Assembly: GCA_002839375.1 (NCBI GenBank)
Contig: PGXY01000011.1
Location: 248,001 to 312,000 of the forward strand
Length of the DNA stretch: 64,000 nt
DNA from: Spirochaetae bacterium HGW-Spirochaetae-1
GTDB taxonomy: Bacteria > Spirochaetota > UBA4802 > UBA5550
Direction of reading: 5' to 3'
A program made the position numbers and the translations under genes. Below, piece by piece: positions 19,113 through 26,589 of the stretch. Position 1 is the stretch's first letter. Each line of letters begins with the position of its first letter. The notes beneath the pieces are model-generated. The model did not search any database. It had not been told where the DNA came from and saw only the letters and a program-made list of their open reading frames with translations.

Positions 19113-22100
19113 TCAATTCAGTGAATCCTGGATTGCCGAGGGATCAAATGAGGCCCTGAGTTTCTTTTCGAAATCTTCTGCGGTGAGGGGAGGATTGAAG
19201 AGGTATCCCTGGTAATGGTCGCACTTCTGCTCATGGAGAAAATCGAGCTGGTCTTTTCTCTCAATACCTTCGGCCACTACCTTGAAGCCCAGGTTGTGTG
19301 CCAGGTCAATAATAGTGGTCGCCAGTGTCATTGATTTTATGTTTTGCGGTACCTCATCTATGAAAGTCTTGTCTATTTTCAGCGTATCGATGGGGTAATC
19401 CTTGAGCTTGCTCAGGGAGGAATAACCGGTACCGAAATCATCGATGGAGATGGAAATTCCCAGTTCATGCAGGCTGTGCAGCTTTTTGATGTTTTCTTCC
19501 TCGTTCTCCATGATACCGCTCTCGGTAATTTCCAGCTCAAGCCACTGTGGCGCCATCCCCGTCTCATGCAGAATGTTGTTTATCGTTTCGATAAGATTGT
19601 CCTGCCTGAACTGGAAGGGCGAAATGTTGACCGATACCTTCATGGGTGGGAACCCCATATTCTGCCATTTTTTATTCCAGCGGCATGATTCCCGCAGAAC
19701 AATGTTGCCGATTTCAATGATCATGCCGTTTTTTTCCGCCAGGCCGATGAAGTCCAAAGGCGGCACTGATCCGCGCAGGGCCGAGTTCCAACGGATAAGT
19801 GATTCCATGCCGATGATATTACCGCGGAAATCAACCTTGGGCTGAAAAAAGGTTTCAAATTCATGATTATTGATGGCGTCCTTCAGTTCCTGCTCCATCT
19901 TGATCCTGTTCAGGAGCCCGTCATTGAGCTCCGCGTCGAAGAGCTGGTAGGTGTTTCGTCCCTTTTCCTTGGCGTTATACATGGCGTTTTCGCTGTTATT
20001 GATCAGCATTTCGGCGTTATCGCCGTCATTGGGATATACGCATACTCCCAGGGATGCCGTGAGATAAAATTCCAGATCTCCCAAGACAAAGGGTTCCGTG
20101 AAGGATTCGAAGGTCTTCCGCACCACATCGATGATATCGTCGGCGCTTGCGAGATCGGAGAAAAGTGTCATGAACTTATCTCCATCGAACCGAGAAACGA
20201 TATCATCCTCGCGATATGTCACTTTCAGTCTGCCGGCGATGCTTTTGAGCAGCAGGTCGCCGATGGCTGAGCCGTGAATGTCATTTATGTGTTTGAAGCG
20301 GTCCAGGCCTATGCACATAACGGACAGTAGGTTTTCTTTGCTTTTCCGCTGGGATTTCATTATTTCAGACTGAAGTTTGGCCAGGAACATTTTTTTGTTT
20401 GGCAGGTCCGTGAGGGAGTCGTAAAAGGTCAGTTTATGCACATTTTCTTCGGCTATTTTTCTTTTGGATATATCCATGAAAACGGTTTCGATTTTATCGT
20501 CATTCAGATATAGTTTTGCCGTTACTTCCGCCCAGAAGGTCATGGAGTCATTTTTTATGAACTGCAACTCGTAGTTGTGGATTGTCTCGCGTGTTTTCAG
20601 TTCATGGAGGAGCTGATTCCGGTTCTGGGGATCGGCGTAGAATTCATCGATGGTTCTTTTGTTGACCACTTCCTCTTCGGAGGCAAAGCCGAAGAGCTTC
20701 AGGGCATGCTCGTTCACCTTGAGGATCATGCCGTCCGAGGCCCGGGTCGTGGCCATTCCCACCAGGGCGTTTTCATAAAGGTGACGGTATTTCATCTCGC
20801 TGTTCAGGATATCTATCTGCCGCAGCACCAGTTCCTCGTTCATGCTCTCGAACTTCCTGGCGGCCGTGACCAGCTCTTCGTTCTGCTCCCTGATTTTTCT
20901 CTCGGCATTTTTCTGTTCCGTGATATCCCTGGAAAAAATGGCGATCCGACTGACCTCGCCTTCATGGTCCAGGATGGGATAGGCGTTGATGTCGAAGATG
21001 TATCCCTTGCGTTCATCCTCGAAGCGGCATTGCTCCTTTGTAACCAGGATGCTTTTGAACCGGTTGAGGCGGTCCTTCTGCCCGGTCTCCTCAAGATGCT
21101 CGAAGTAATTATGGCCGATAAAATTTTTAAGGTAGTTTTTATATTGTTTCGACGTCGAGCTGTTTGCGATGAGAATAACTCCCTCGTTATTAAGCATGAA
21201 AACGGTGTCTGTAGTGGCGTTAAGAAGGGCCCGGATTGCCGATTCCTTTTCGCGGATGGATTCTTCGTTGTGCATAAGTTCATTCTGCGACGCGATGAGC
21301 TCCTCGTTCATGGCCTCGAGCTCTTCGTTGCTTGCCGCCAGTTCCTCATTCTGCTGTTGAATCTTCCGTTCCGCCACCTTGCGCTTGGTAATATCAGTAG
21401 CGGTGCCCGTTGCCCCGATGACCCAGCCCGAATCGTCGCGGATGAGGATCAGTGCTATGATGAAATGTATGGGAGTGCCGTCCTTGGCAAAATAGGTCGT
21501 CTCGTAGCGGGCCGAATTTCCCTTTCTTCTAACGAGCTCGCGAACGATGGCCGCTTCGTGCTTCGCCAGTTCTGGTGTGGTGAATTCGGCAAAGTTGTGA
21601 CCGATTATTTCCATCTGCCGGTATCCCATGACACGCTCCGCTGCGCGGTTCATAAAGGTATAGTTACCCTTTATGTCGCCGGACCAGATTATCTCGTCGG
21701 CCATCTCTACCAGGGTCCGGTATTTCTCCTCGCTTTTTTTCAGATCTCTCTGGAAGTTGATGAGCTCGTCATTGGCGCTTTCCAGGGCATTGTTGATCAC
21801 TTCAAGCTGCTGGTTTTGCTCGGCGACGGCCTGTTCGGCCTTTTTGGCCTTTATCAGGGCGCTTGTGTCGATGTTGAAAATCTGGTACGATGCGATGCCC
21901 ATGAAGAGCATGACGATGATATTATCCATCAGGTAATCAAAGGTTATGTACTGCGACAGGGCGTATTGGGAACTGATTGTAAGCCCATAGAAAATGAGGA
22001 TCGCTATATTGACGGCATAATAGAGAATTATTAGTATACGCCTTTTCACGGTGAGAAGCGGAACCATGATGAGAATTCCCGGTATATATACGATGGTATC

Positions 22101-22427
22101 CATGCGGGCCAGGAGTGGCTGGTTTGTGTCCATGAAGAGTACGTACCAGACACCGCTCATGAGAGTGAGAATGCTGAGGTGTGAAGCGATCTGGTAAAAG
22201 CCCATTCTGAGAATAACCAGGGAGACGACGGTGAAAATGCAGATTGTAATGACAGGACCGAAGAAAGTCGCAGACAGGTGTCCCCGGTAAATATACATTC
22301 CCAGGACCACGGGCGACAGTACCATGATTGCCAGCAGTACTGATAAAAGGACACGGGATTTTTGCTGAATGATGTAATCTGAATCCCTGTATCGTTCAAG
22401 GAAATAATTGATTATTCCGGGTATCAT
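19113..22427 (-). CDS. Membrane PAS/GGDEF/EAL protein, probable c-di-GMP phosphodiesterase
   Basis: A 1104-residue signalling protein. Six predicted membrane helices fill residues ~20-190, followed by a coiled-coil linker, three PAS domains separated by helical linkers (each marked by DITKRK/DITEQK/DISKRK-like ends), a GGDEF domain and a C-terminal EAL domain. The GGDEF signature is degenerate (SRFDGDKF, near residue 747), so cyclase activity is unlikely. The EAL domain keeps its metal and catalytic residues: Glu875 in MESLIRW, ELEITES, SIDDFGTGYSSL, and the later AEGIE. It therefore probably hydrolyses cyclic-di-GMP, with PAS and membrane inputs controlling it. ATG 22427 follows GAGGTTTG; an in-frame TTG precedes it directly. 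Its membrane module resembles that of the chemoreceptor at 38304-39674. Confidence 0.9.
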   Translation of the reverse strand: MIPGIINYFLERYRDSDYIIQQKSRVLLSVLLAIMVLSPVVLGMYIYRGHLSATFFGPVITICIFTVVSLVILRMGFYQIASHLSILTLMSGVWYVLFMDTNQPLLARMDTIVYIPGILIMVPLLTVKRRILIILYYAVNIAILIFYGLTISSQYALSQYITFDYLMDNIIVMLFMGIASYQIFNIDTSALIKAKKAEQAVAEQNQQLEVINNALESANDELINFQRDLKKSEEKYRTLVEMADEIIWSGDIKGNYTFMNRAAERVMGYRQMEIIGHNFAEFTTPELAKHEAAIVRELVRRKGNSARYETTYFAKDGTPIHFIIALILIRDDSGWVIGATGTATDITKRKVAERKIQQQNEELAASNEELEAMNEELIASQNELMHNEESIREKESAIRALLNATTDTVFMLNNEGVILIANSSTSKQYKNYLKNFIGHNYFEHLEETGQKDRLNRFKSILVTKEQCRFEDERKGYIFDINAYPILDHEGEVSRIAIFSRDITEQKNAERKIREQNEELVTAARKFESMNEELVLRQIDILNSEMKYRHLYENALVGMATTRASDGMILKVNEHALKLFGFASEEEVVNKRTIDEFYADPQNRNQLLHELKTRETIHNYELQFIKNDSMTFWAEVTAKLYLNDDKIETVFMDISKRKIAEENVHKLTFYDSLTDLPNKKMFLAKLQSEIMKSQRKSKENLLSVMCIGLDRFKHINDIHGSAIGDLLLKSIAGRLKVTYREDDIVSRFDGDKFMTLFSDLASADDIIDVVRKTFESFTEPFVLGDLEFYLTASLGVCVYPNDGDNAEMLINNSENAMYNAKEKGRNTYQLFDAELNDGLLNRIKMEQELKDAINNHEFETFFQPKVDFRGNIIGMESLIRWNSALRGSVPPLDFIGLAEKNGMIIEIGNIVLRESCRWNKKWQNMGFPPMKVSVNISPFQFRQDNLIETINNILHETGMAPQWLELEITESGIMENEEENIKKLHSLHELGISISIDDFGTGYSSLSKLKDYPIDTLKIDKTFIDEVPQNIKSMTLATTIIDLAHNLGFKVVAEGIERKDQLDFLHEQKCDHYQGYLFNPPLTAEDFEKKLRASFDPSAIQDSLN

Positions 22428-22529
22428 CAAACCTCGATAAAAATTAAAAACCGACCATCCAGACTTGTTTTAATTTGCCTTTGTGGCAGGTAACTGTCAA
22501 GACTATTAAAATTATATTGCTTATTTTTC

Positions 22530-22538
22530 TGATATAAT
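22530..22538 (+). promoter_or_regulatory. Possible extended -10 element
   Basis: TGATATAAT matches an extended -10 (TGnTATAAT) in the 346-base AT-rich gap between the GGDEF/EAL gene and the protease gene. The -35 region is poor. It may be a second, upstream promoter for the protease genes. Confidence 0.3.
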
Positions 22539-22646
22539 GTATTTTAATCAGAATAAAAACTTACCATTATTTCCCTCATTAGTGCAAATTGTCTATATTC
22601 GTTAACCCTGATTCATGCCGTGATTGTATAAGACGGGTATTGCATG

Positions 22647-22676
22647 TTTACATAAGGAAAACAGCTTCATTATAAT
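22647..22676 (+). promoter_or_regulatory. Probable promoter of the protease-inhibitor genes
   Basis: TTTACA (22647-22652), an 18-base spacer, then a perfect TATAAT (22671-22676). The -10 sits inside a perfect 14-bp palindrome, TTCATTATAATGAA at 22666-22679, which could also be an operator. It would give a ~100-base leader before the protease start at 22786. Confidence 0.5.
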
Positions 22677-22785
22677 GAAATGTTCCCTGGATTTATTTTC
22701 GGCATAAACCTAAAAGTACTGGAAAAATGTATGATTATTAATTATGATATGAGGGTATTTATTTAACGCCCCAGAGGTGACAGAT

Positions 22786-24120
22786 ATGAAAATGATTACA
22801 GTGGGAAGAAAAGGTACTATATTAATCATCCTCCTGATGGGAATTGCATCCATCATGCTGCTCTCAAACCGGATTGTTTCATTGAAGAATGAAGGATTCG
22901 CCCAGAACATGTCCAGGACCGATATTCGCAACCGCTACGAAAAGGACAGGGAAGGCATAATGCGGAGCCAGGAAGAGATGAAACAGCTCATGAAGGGTAT
23001 TGTCGCCGATATCAAGGAGCGGAATCTCAAGTTCCGCGTAGAGCTGAATGAACAGATGAAGTATCAGATCGCCCAAATAACGGGTGCCAAAGAACCCGAG
23101 GAAATAGAAAAGGATGCGTCGGTCCGGTGGGGATGGGGACAGCGGCAATGGAAACGCTATTTCGGTACTTATTACGATATCCTGGGAAGAAAAAAATCGG
23201 AAGATGAGAAGCAGGAACAGCTGGAAAGGCGCCGGAAGCTGGCCGAAAATGAGAAAAAGCTGGAAGAGCAAAGAAGACAATTGGAAGAGGAAAGGCGCCT
23301 GGCCGAGGATAAACAGAGGGAACAGGAAGAGGCCGCGAGGCTGGCAGAGGAAGAGAAGCGGCTCGCCCGGGAAAGGAAGCGTCTGGATGAAGAAAAAATG
23401 AAACTCAATGAAAAGAAGATAGAGACTGATATAGATAACGCGCCGTCGCCTTCGGCCGTGGCCTTTACCTGGCTCGGCAGGCAGAAAATGACCCCGGTGA
23501 AAAACCAGGGTACCTGCGGCAGCTGCTGGGCCTTTACTTCGGCAGCGGTTCTTGAGGCCAATTTTATGATCAGGAACGGCAAAGAACTGGACCTCTCGGA
23601 GCAGAACATTCTTGACTGCGCCGTCGATGAGAGGGGCAAGGACGCGGGAAGCTGTGGCGGCGGATGGTACGGCGGGGTGTTTCATTACTTTACACAGAAG
23701 AGCGCGGTTACGGAGACAACTACTCCCTACAAGGGGCGTGAAAGCGTGTGCCGTCAGCCCGTGAAGGAAAACTACCGCGTCGCCGCCTGGGGCTATATCA
23801 GGAAAGACGCCGGCATTCCCTCCGTGGATGAGATGAAGGATGCGCTGTGCAAATACGGCCCCGTTGCCGCCTGCGTGAAGGTGACGCCGGCGCTGCAGGC
23901 GTATAAAAGCGGCATCTTCGATGAGCATGCCGCGGTCAGCGGTCCCCGCGACATCAATCATGCCATAACGATCGTGGGATGGGACGATTCGAAGAAGTCG
24001 TGGCTCGTTAAGAATTCCTGGGGGCCCCGGTGGGGCGATAACGGATATTTCTGGATAGAATACGGATGCAATAATATCGGATACGGCGCGACCTGGCTCG
24101 TCGTTGTACGTGATCAGTAG
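22786..24120 (+). CDS. Papain-family (C1A) cysteine protease with signal anchor and coiled coil
   Basis: Exported or membrane-anchored papain-like protease of 444 residues. A hydrophobic signal-anchor helix (~10-28) is followed by a long charged coiled coil (~45-215) rich in Glu, Lys, Arg and Gln. The C-terminal ~225 residues are the peptidase. The oxyanion Gln and catalytic Cys247 lie in NQGTCGSCWAF, His392 in INHAITIVGW, and Asn410 in LVKNSWGPRWG. Disulfide-type cysteines (SCGGGW, SVCRQ) are also present. There is no recognisable inhibitory pro-domain; the coiled coil takes its place. ATG 22786 is 8 bases after AGAGG; the GTG at 22777 would overlap that site. The next gene, 26 bases on, encodes a chagasin-like inhibitor of exactly this protease class. 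The target is unknown. Confidence 0.92.
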   Translation: MKMITVGRKGTILIILLMGIASIMLLSNRIVSLKNEGFAQNMSRTDIRNRYEKDREGIMRSQEEMKQLMKGIVADIKERNLKFRVELNEQMKYQIAQITGAKEPEEIEKDASVRWGWGQRQWKRYFGTYYDILGRKKSEDEKQEQLERRRKLAENEKKLEEQRRQLEEERRLAEDKQREQEEAARLAEEEKRLARERKRLDEEKMKLNEKKIETDIDNAPSPSAVAFTWLGRQKMTPVKNQGTCGSCWAFTSAAVLEANFMIRNGKELDLSEQNILDCAVDERGKDAGSCGGGWYGGVFHYFTQKSAVTETTTPYKGRESVCRQPVKENYRVAAWGYIRKDAGIPSVDEMKDALCKYGPVAACVKVTPALQAYKSGIFDEHAAVSGPRDINHAITIVGWDDSKKSWLVKNSWGPRWGDNGYFWIEYGCNNIGYGATWLVVVRDQ

Positions 24121-24146
24121 GCATACGGAAAGGAGGCAATTGGCAT

Positions 24147-24545
24147 ATGACGGCAAAGGGAAAAAAAATGGTACTAGCGGGGATGCTGGTCGTGGCGGCG
24201 GGATTGTTTTCGTGTTCGCCCAGGGCCGCACTTATACTGACCGACGAGAGCAACGGCAAATCATTCAGGATCGAAAAAGGAAAGATTCTTGAAGTGAGAC
24301 TCAGCGCGCAGATGGGAACGGGATACAGCTGGAAGTGGAAAATGAACGATGAGTTCTTCACGGAAGAGAGGGAGCAGGATATTATAACCGCGGAAAAAAA
24401 CAAGACCGGGGATGTGGATATTCAGGTGTTCAGATTACGCCCTCTCGTTTCGGGAGAGACGGAACTGGAATTTATTCTTGACCGGGCCTGGGAGAAAGAC
24501 AAGGCTCCGCAGAAGGAATTCTCCGTCAGGGTAGTCATATATTAA
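24147..24545 (+). CDS. Chagasin-like (I42) cysteine protease inhibitor lipoprotein
   Basis: A 132-residue lipoprotein: signal peptide with lipobox LFSC and lipidation at Cys23. The mature part matches the chagasin/I42 family, beta-sandwich inhibitors of papain-like proteases. Their three inhibitory loops are seen here as GTGYSW at 57-62 (family NPTTGYxW), the middle LVSGETE turn at 100-106, and DRAWEK at 112-117 (family RPW; here Ala replaces Pro). It ends with the EFSVRVVIY strand. AAGGAGG lies 11 bases before the ATG. The gene is 26 bases downstream of a papain-family protease and surely co-transcribed with it. I infer that it restrains that protease in the envelope; host- or prey-protease inhibition is an alternative. 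Confidence 0.82.
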   Translation: MTAKGKKMVLAGMLVVAAGLFSCSPRAALILTDESNGKSFRIEKGKILEVRLSAQMGTGYSWKWKMNDEFFTEEREQDIITAEKNKTGDVDIQVFRLRPLVSGETELEFILDRAWEKDKAPQKEFSVRVVIY

Positions 24546-24610
24546 ATTTGGTGATTCCGGTGCGTAAATAAACTGGTATCCGCCTTTAGCGCGGATGAGA
24601 TGCGGGAACG

Positions 24611-25240
24611 ATGGCATATCCTGAAGCTTCTAAAAACACGGAATTGAAGAATGTCCGGAATTTAAAAATAAAGCCCGTTTCCGTGGTGGTAATCGGTTCA
24701 TCCACGGGCGGTGTTCCGGTCTTAACACGCATATTGTCGGCGCTGAAAGAATTTTCCCCGCCTATAGTGATAGTTCAGCACATGCCCCGGGAGTACACGG
24801 GCCCCTTTGCCGAGAGGCTGAACAGGCTTTCCATAATATTCGTGGCCGAGGCCTCCAACGGAGACCGTCTCTACCGCGGACATGCCTTTGTGGCGCCGGG
24901 AGACTCCCATGTACTTCTGCGCAGGGACGGGCAGGGCTATTTTATCGAGGTCAATTCCGACGAGCCGGTGAACCGCTTCAGGCCATCGGTGGATGTTCTT
25001 TTTGATTCCGCGGCCCGTATTCCCGACAGGGACATCGTGGGAATCATTCTTACGGGCATGGGCAACGACGGGGCTGCCGGTCTGCTGAAAATGAGGGAAA
25101 AGGGCCAGGTCACCGTGGCCCAGGACGAGAATTCCTCAGCCGTTTTCGGTATGCCCCGTGAGGCCATCATGAGGGGCGCGGCGGCCCATGTCATGAGCGT
25201 TGATGAGATCACGGCCTTCATCAACGGCCTGGACGAATGA
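24611..25240 (+). CDS. CheB-type methylesterase domain without receiver
   Basis: A 209-residue protein consisting of the CheB catalytic domain only, which removes methyl groups (or deamidates) glutamate positions of chemoreceptors. The triad is present: Ser31 in VIGSSTGG, His in VQHMPREYT, and Asp in LTGMGNDGA. Standard CheB proteins are ~350 residues with an N-terminal receiver domain; this has none, so it is either constitutive or controlled by other contacts. It follows the protease-inhibitor pair by 65 bases, which include a short ATCCGC/GCGGAT hairpin, so it may or may not share their transcript. No cheR, cheA or cheW is in the window, but two chemoreceptors are. It is convergent with the alpha/beta hydrolase gene, 5 bases apart. 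Confidence 0.88.
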   Translation: MAYPEASKNTELKNVRNLKIKPVSVVVIGSSTGGVPVLTRILSALKEFSPPIVIVQHMPREYTGPFAERLNRLSIIFVAEASNGDRLYRGHAFVAPGDSHVLLRRDGQGYFIEVNSDEPVNRFRPSVDVLFDSAARIPDRDIVGIILTGMGNDGAAGLLKMREKGQVTVAQDENSSAVFGMPREAIMRGAAAHVMSVDEITAFINGLDE

Positions 25241-25245
25241 TTGGT

Positions 25246-26037
25246 TCAGGACGACGGTGAAAGCATGAATGCAGCGATACGGGAATAGAATGTTTTGGGA
25301 TTGTCAATCATGGGGAAATGGCCGCTGTTCTCGATGGAGATTATCGGTATTACTCCAAGTTTTTTGAGCACGGGAAGAGCGGCGTTTTTGTCACCATGCA
25401 CATAGGCCGACCTGCAGGGCAGTGTTCTGAAAAGCTCCAGCAGCCGGCCGCTGCATGAATGCTCCACCAGGGAAAGGGCGCTCCTGTTCAGACCATCGTC
25501 ATCGGACATCTTCACCCCGGCATACCAGTGATGCAGGCCCCGCTCCGGCGAATGGGCCGTTATAATCCGCAGGTGCCCCAGGAGCTGCCGCCGGTAATGG
25601 CCCAGTTGCGCCGATGCCGCTTTCCTGCTCACGGCGCAGTCCTCTGTTACAAGATTTCCTTCAACATTGATAAATGAAATGAGACGGTCTCCAAGTCTCT
25701 CCGTCATGAGGAGGCCCACGGCCCCGCCCATGCTGTGGGCCACGAGATGCACCCGGGGATGGCTGAATTTTGTCAGTATGGCAAGGCAGATATCGGCGTG
25801 ATCGTTCATGGTGCAGGAATAATGTGCCGGTTTTGATGATCTGCCAAAGCCGGGAAGATCGACGGCGAGGAGTGAAAAGGGGAGCATGGTTTCCGCTTCC
25901 CAGGCCCCGGTGAAAGAATCCATGGAGCATCCCAGTCCATGGATGAAGAAAACCAGGTCTTTGCCGCCCTCCCGGAAGAGACCGGCGATTCGCAGTGTTT
26001 CCTGTCCCGAAGCTATTTCATAGTAACCGGGTTCCAT
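25246..26037 (-). CDS. Alpha/beta hydrolase
   Basis: Alpha/beta-hydrolase-fold enzyme of ~263 residues. The oxyanion segment FFIHGLGCSMDSF, nucleophile elbow VAHSMGGAVGL (catalytic Ser), acid residue in YVHGDKNAALP and histidine in ENSGHFPMID are all recognisable. It is the last gene of the icmF-cobO group, 16 bases after the cobO stop, so it may act on a CoA ester or acid from that pathway; this is inference. ATG 26037 is chosen over an upstream GTG at 26046; TGAGG lies ~9 bases before it. Confidence 0.82.
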   Translation of the reverse strand: MEPGYYEIASGQETLRIAGLFREGGKDLVFFIHGLGCSMDSFTGAWEAETMLPFSLLAVDLPGFGRSSKPAHYSCTMNDHADICLAILTKFSHPRVHLVAHSMGGAVGLLMTERLGDRLISFINVEGNLVTEDCAVSRKAASAQLGHYRRQLLGHLRIITAHSPERGLHHWYAGVKMSDDDGLNRSALSLVEHSCSGRLLELFRTLPCRSAYVHGDKNAALPVLKKLGVIPIISIENSGHFPMIDNPKTFYSRIAAFMLSPSS

Positions 26038-26053
26038 GGCCTCCACGCCTCAT

Positions 26054-26584
26054 TCAGAATTCAATGCCGCTTCGCGCCTGTATCTTTTCCCTGTAATAAT
26101 GCTTAATTTCCTTCATTTCAGTCACGAGATCACAGAGTTCCATGAGATCCTCCGTGGCTCCCCGGCCGGTCAGAACCAGTTCCATGCCCGCCGGTTTGGC
26201 GCGCACAAGGCCGGCGATTTCCTCTCCGGTGACGAGCTTGAACTTTTGGGCCGTTACTATTTCGTCTAGGATCAATATGTCATATTCTCCGCCCGTGAGT
26301 GCTTTCCGTGCGCGTTCATATCCCCGGCGCGCCAGGTCGTAGTGTTCATGGAAGTTCGTTCCGTCGGGCATGCAGAACCTGTCGCTTCCGTACTGTTCGA
26401 TGGTAATGGCCGGCCCGAGCGTTTTTATCGAATGCAGTTCGGCATAATCCTGCCCCTTCATGAACTGGATCATGAGGGTCTTCAGGCCCGCACCTGCCGC
26501 GCGGAGGGCGAGTCCCAGGGCAGCCGTGGTCTTTCCCTTGCCGTCTCCCGTGTAGAGCTGTACATATCCCTGTCCAATGGCCAT
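26054..26584 (-). CDS. cobO: Cob(I)yrinic acid a,c-diamide adenosyltransferase
   Basis: CobA/CobO/BtuR-type ATP:corrinoid adenosyltransferase, which adds the adenosyl group to cob(I)alamin to make coenzyme B12. The P-loop GDGKGKTTAALG is at the N-terminus, followed by MIQFMKGQDYAE and the DILILDEIV strand. Its 176 residues fit the family. It starts 5 bases after the icmF stop codon. This links cofactor activation directly to a mutase that needs adenosylcobalamin. A PduO-type enzyme would look quite different. Confidence 0.94.
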   Translation of the reverse strand: MAIGQGYVQLYTGDGKGKTTAALGLALRAAGAGLKTLMIQFMKGQDYAELHSIKTLGPAITIEQYGSDRFCMPDGTNFHEHYDLARRGYERARKALTGGEYDILILDEIVTAQKFKLVTGEEIAGLVRAKPAGMELVLTGRGATEDLMELCDLVTEMKEIKHYYREKIQARSGIEF

Positions 26585-26589
26585 GGCGT

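Noticed and set aside
20577-22034. A 485-codon plus-strand frame
   Set aside because: Antisense to the PAS/GGDEF/EAL gene; no ribosome-binding site or domain.
22879-24231. A 450-codon minus-strand frame
   Set aside because: It is antisense to the papain-family protease and arises from the low stop frequency of its Glu/Lys/Arg-rich coding sequence.
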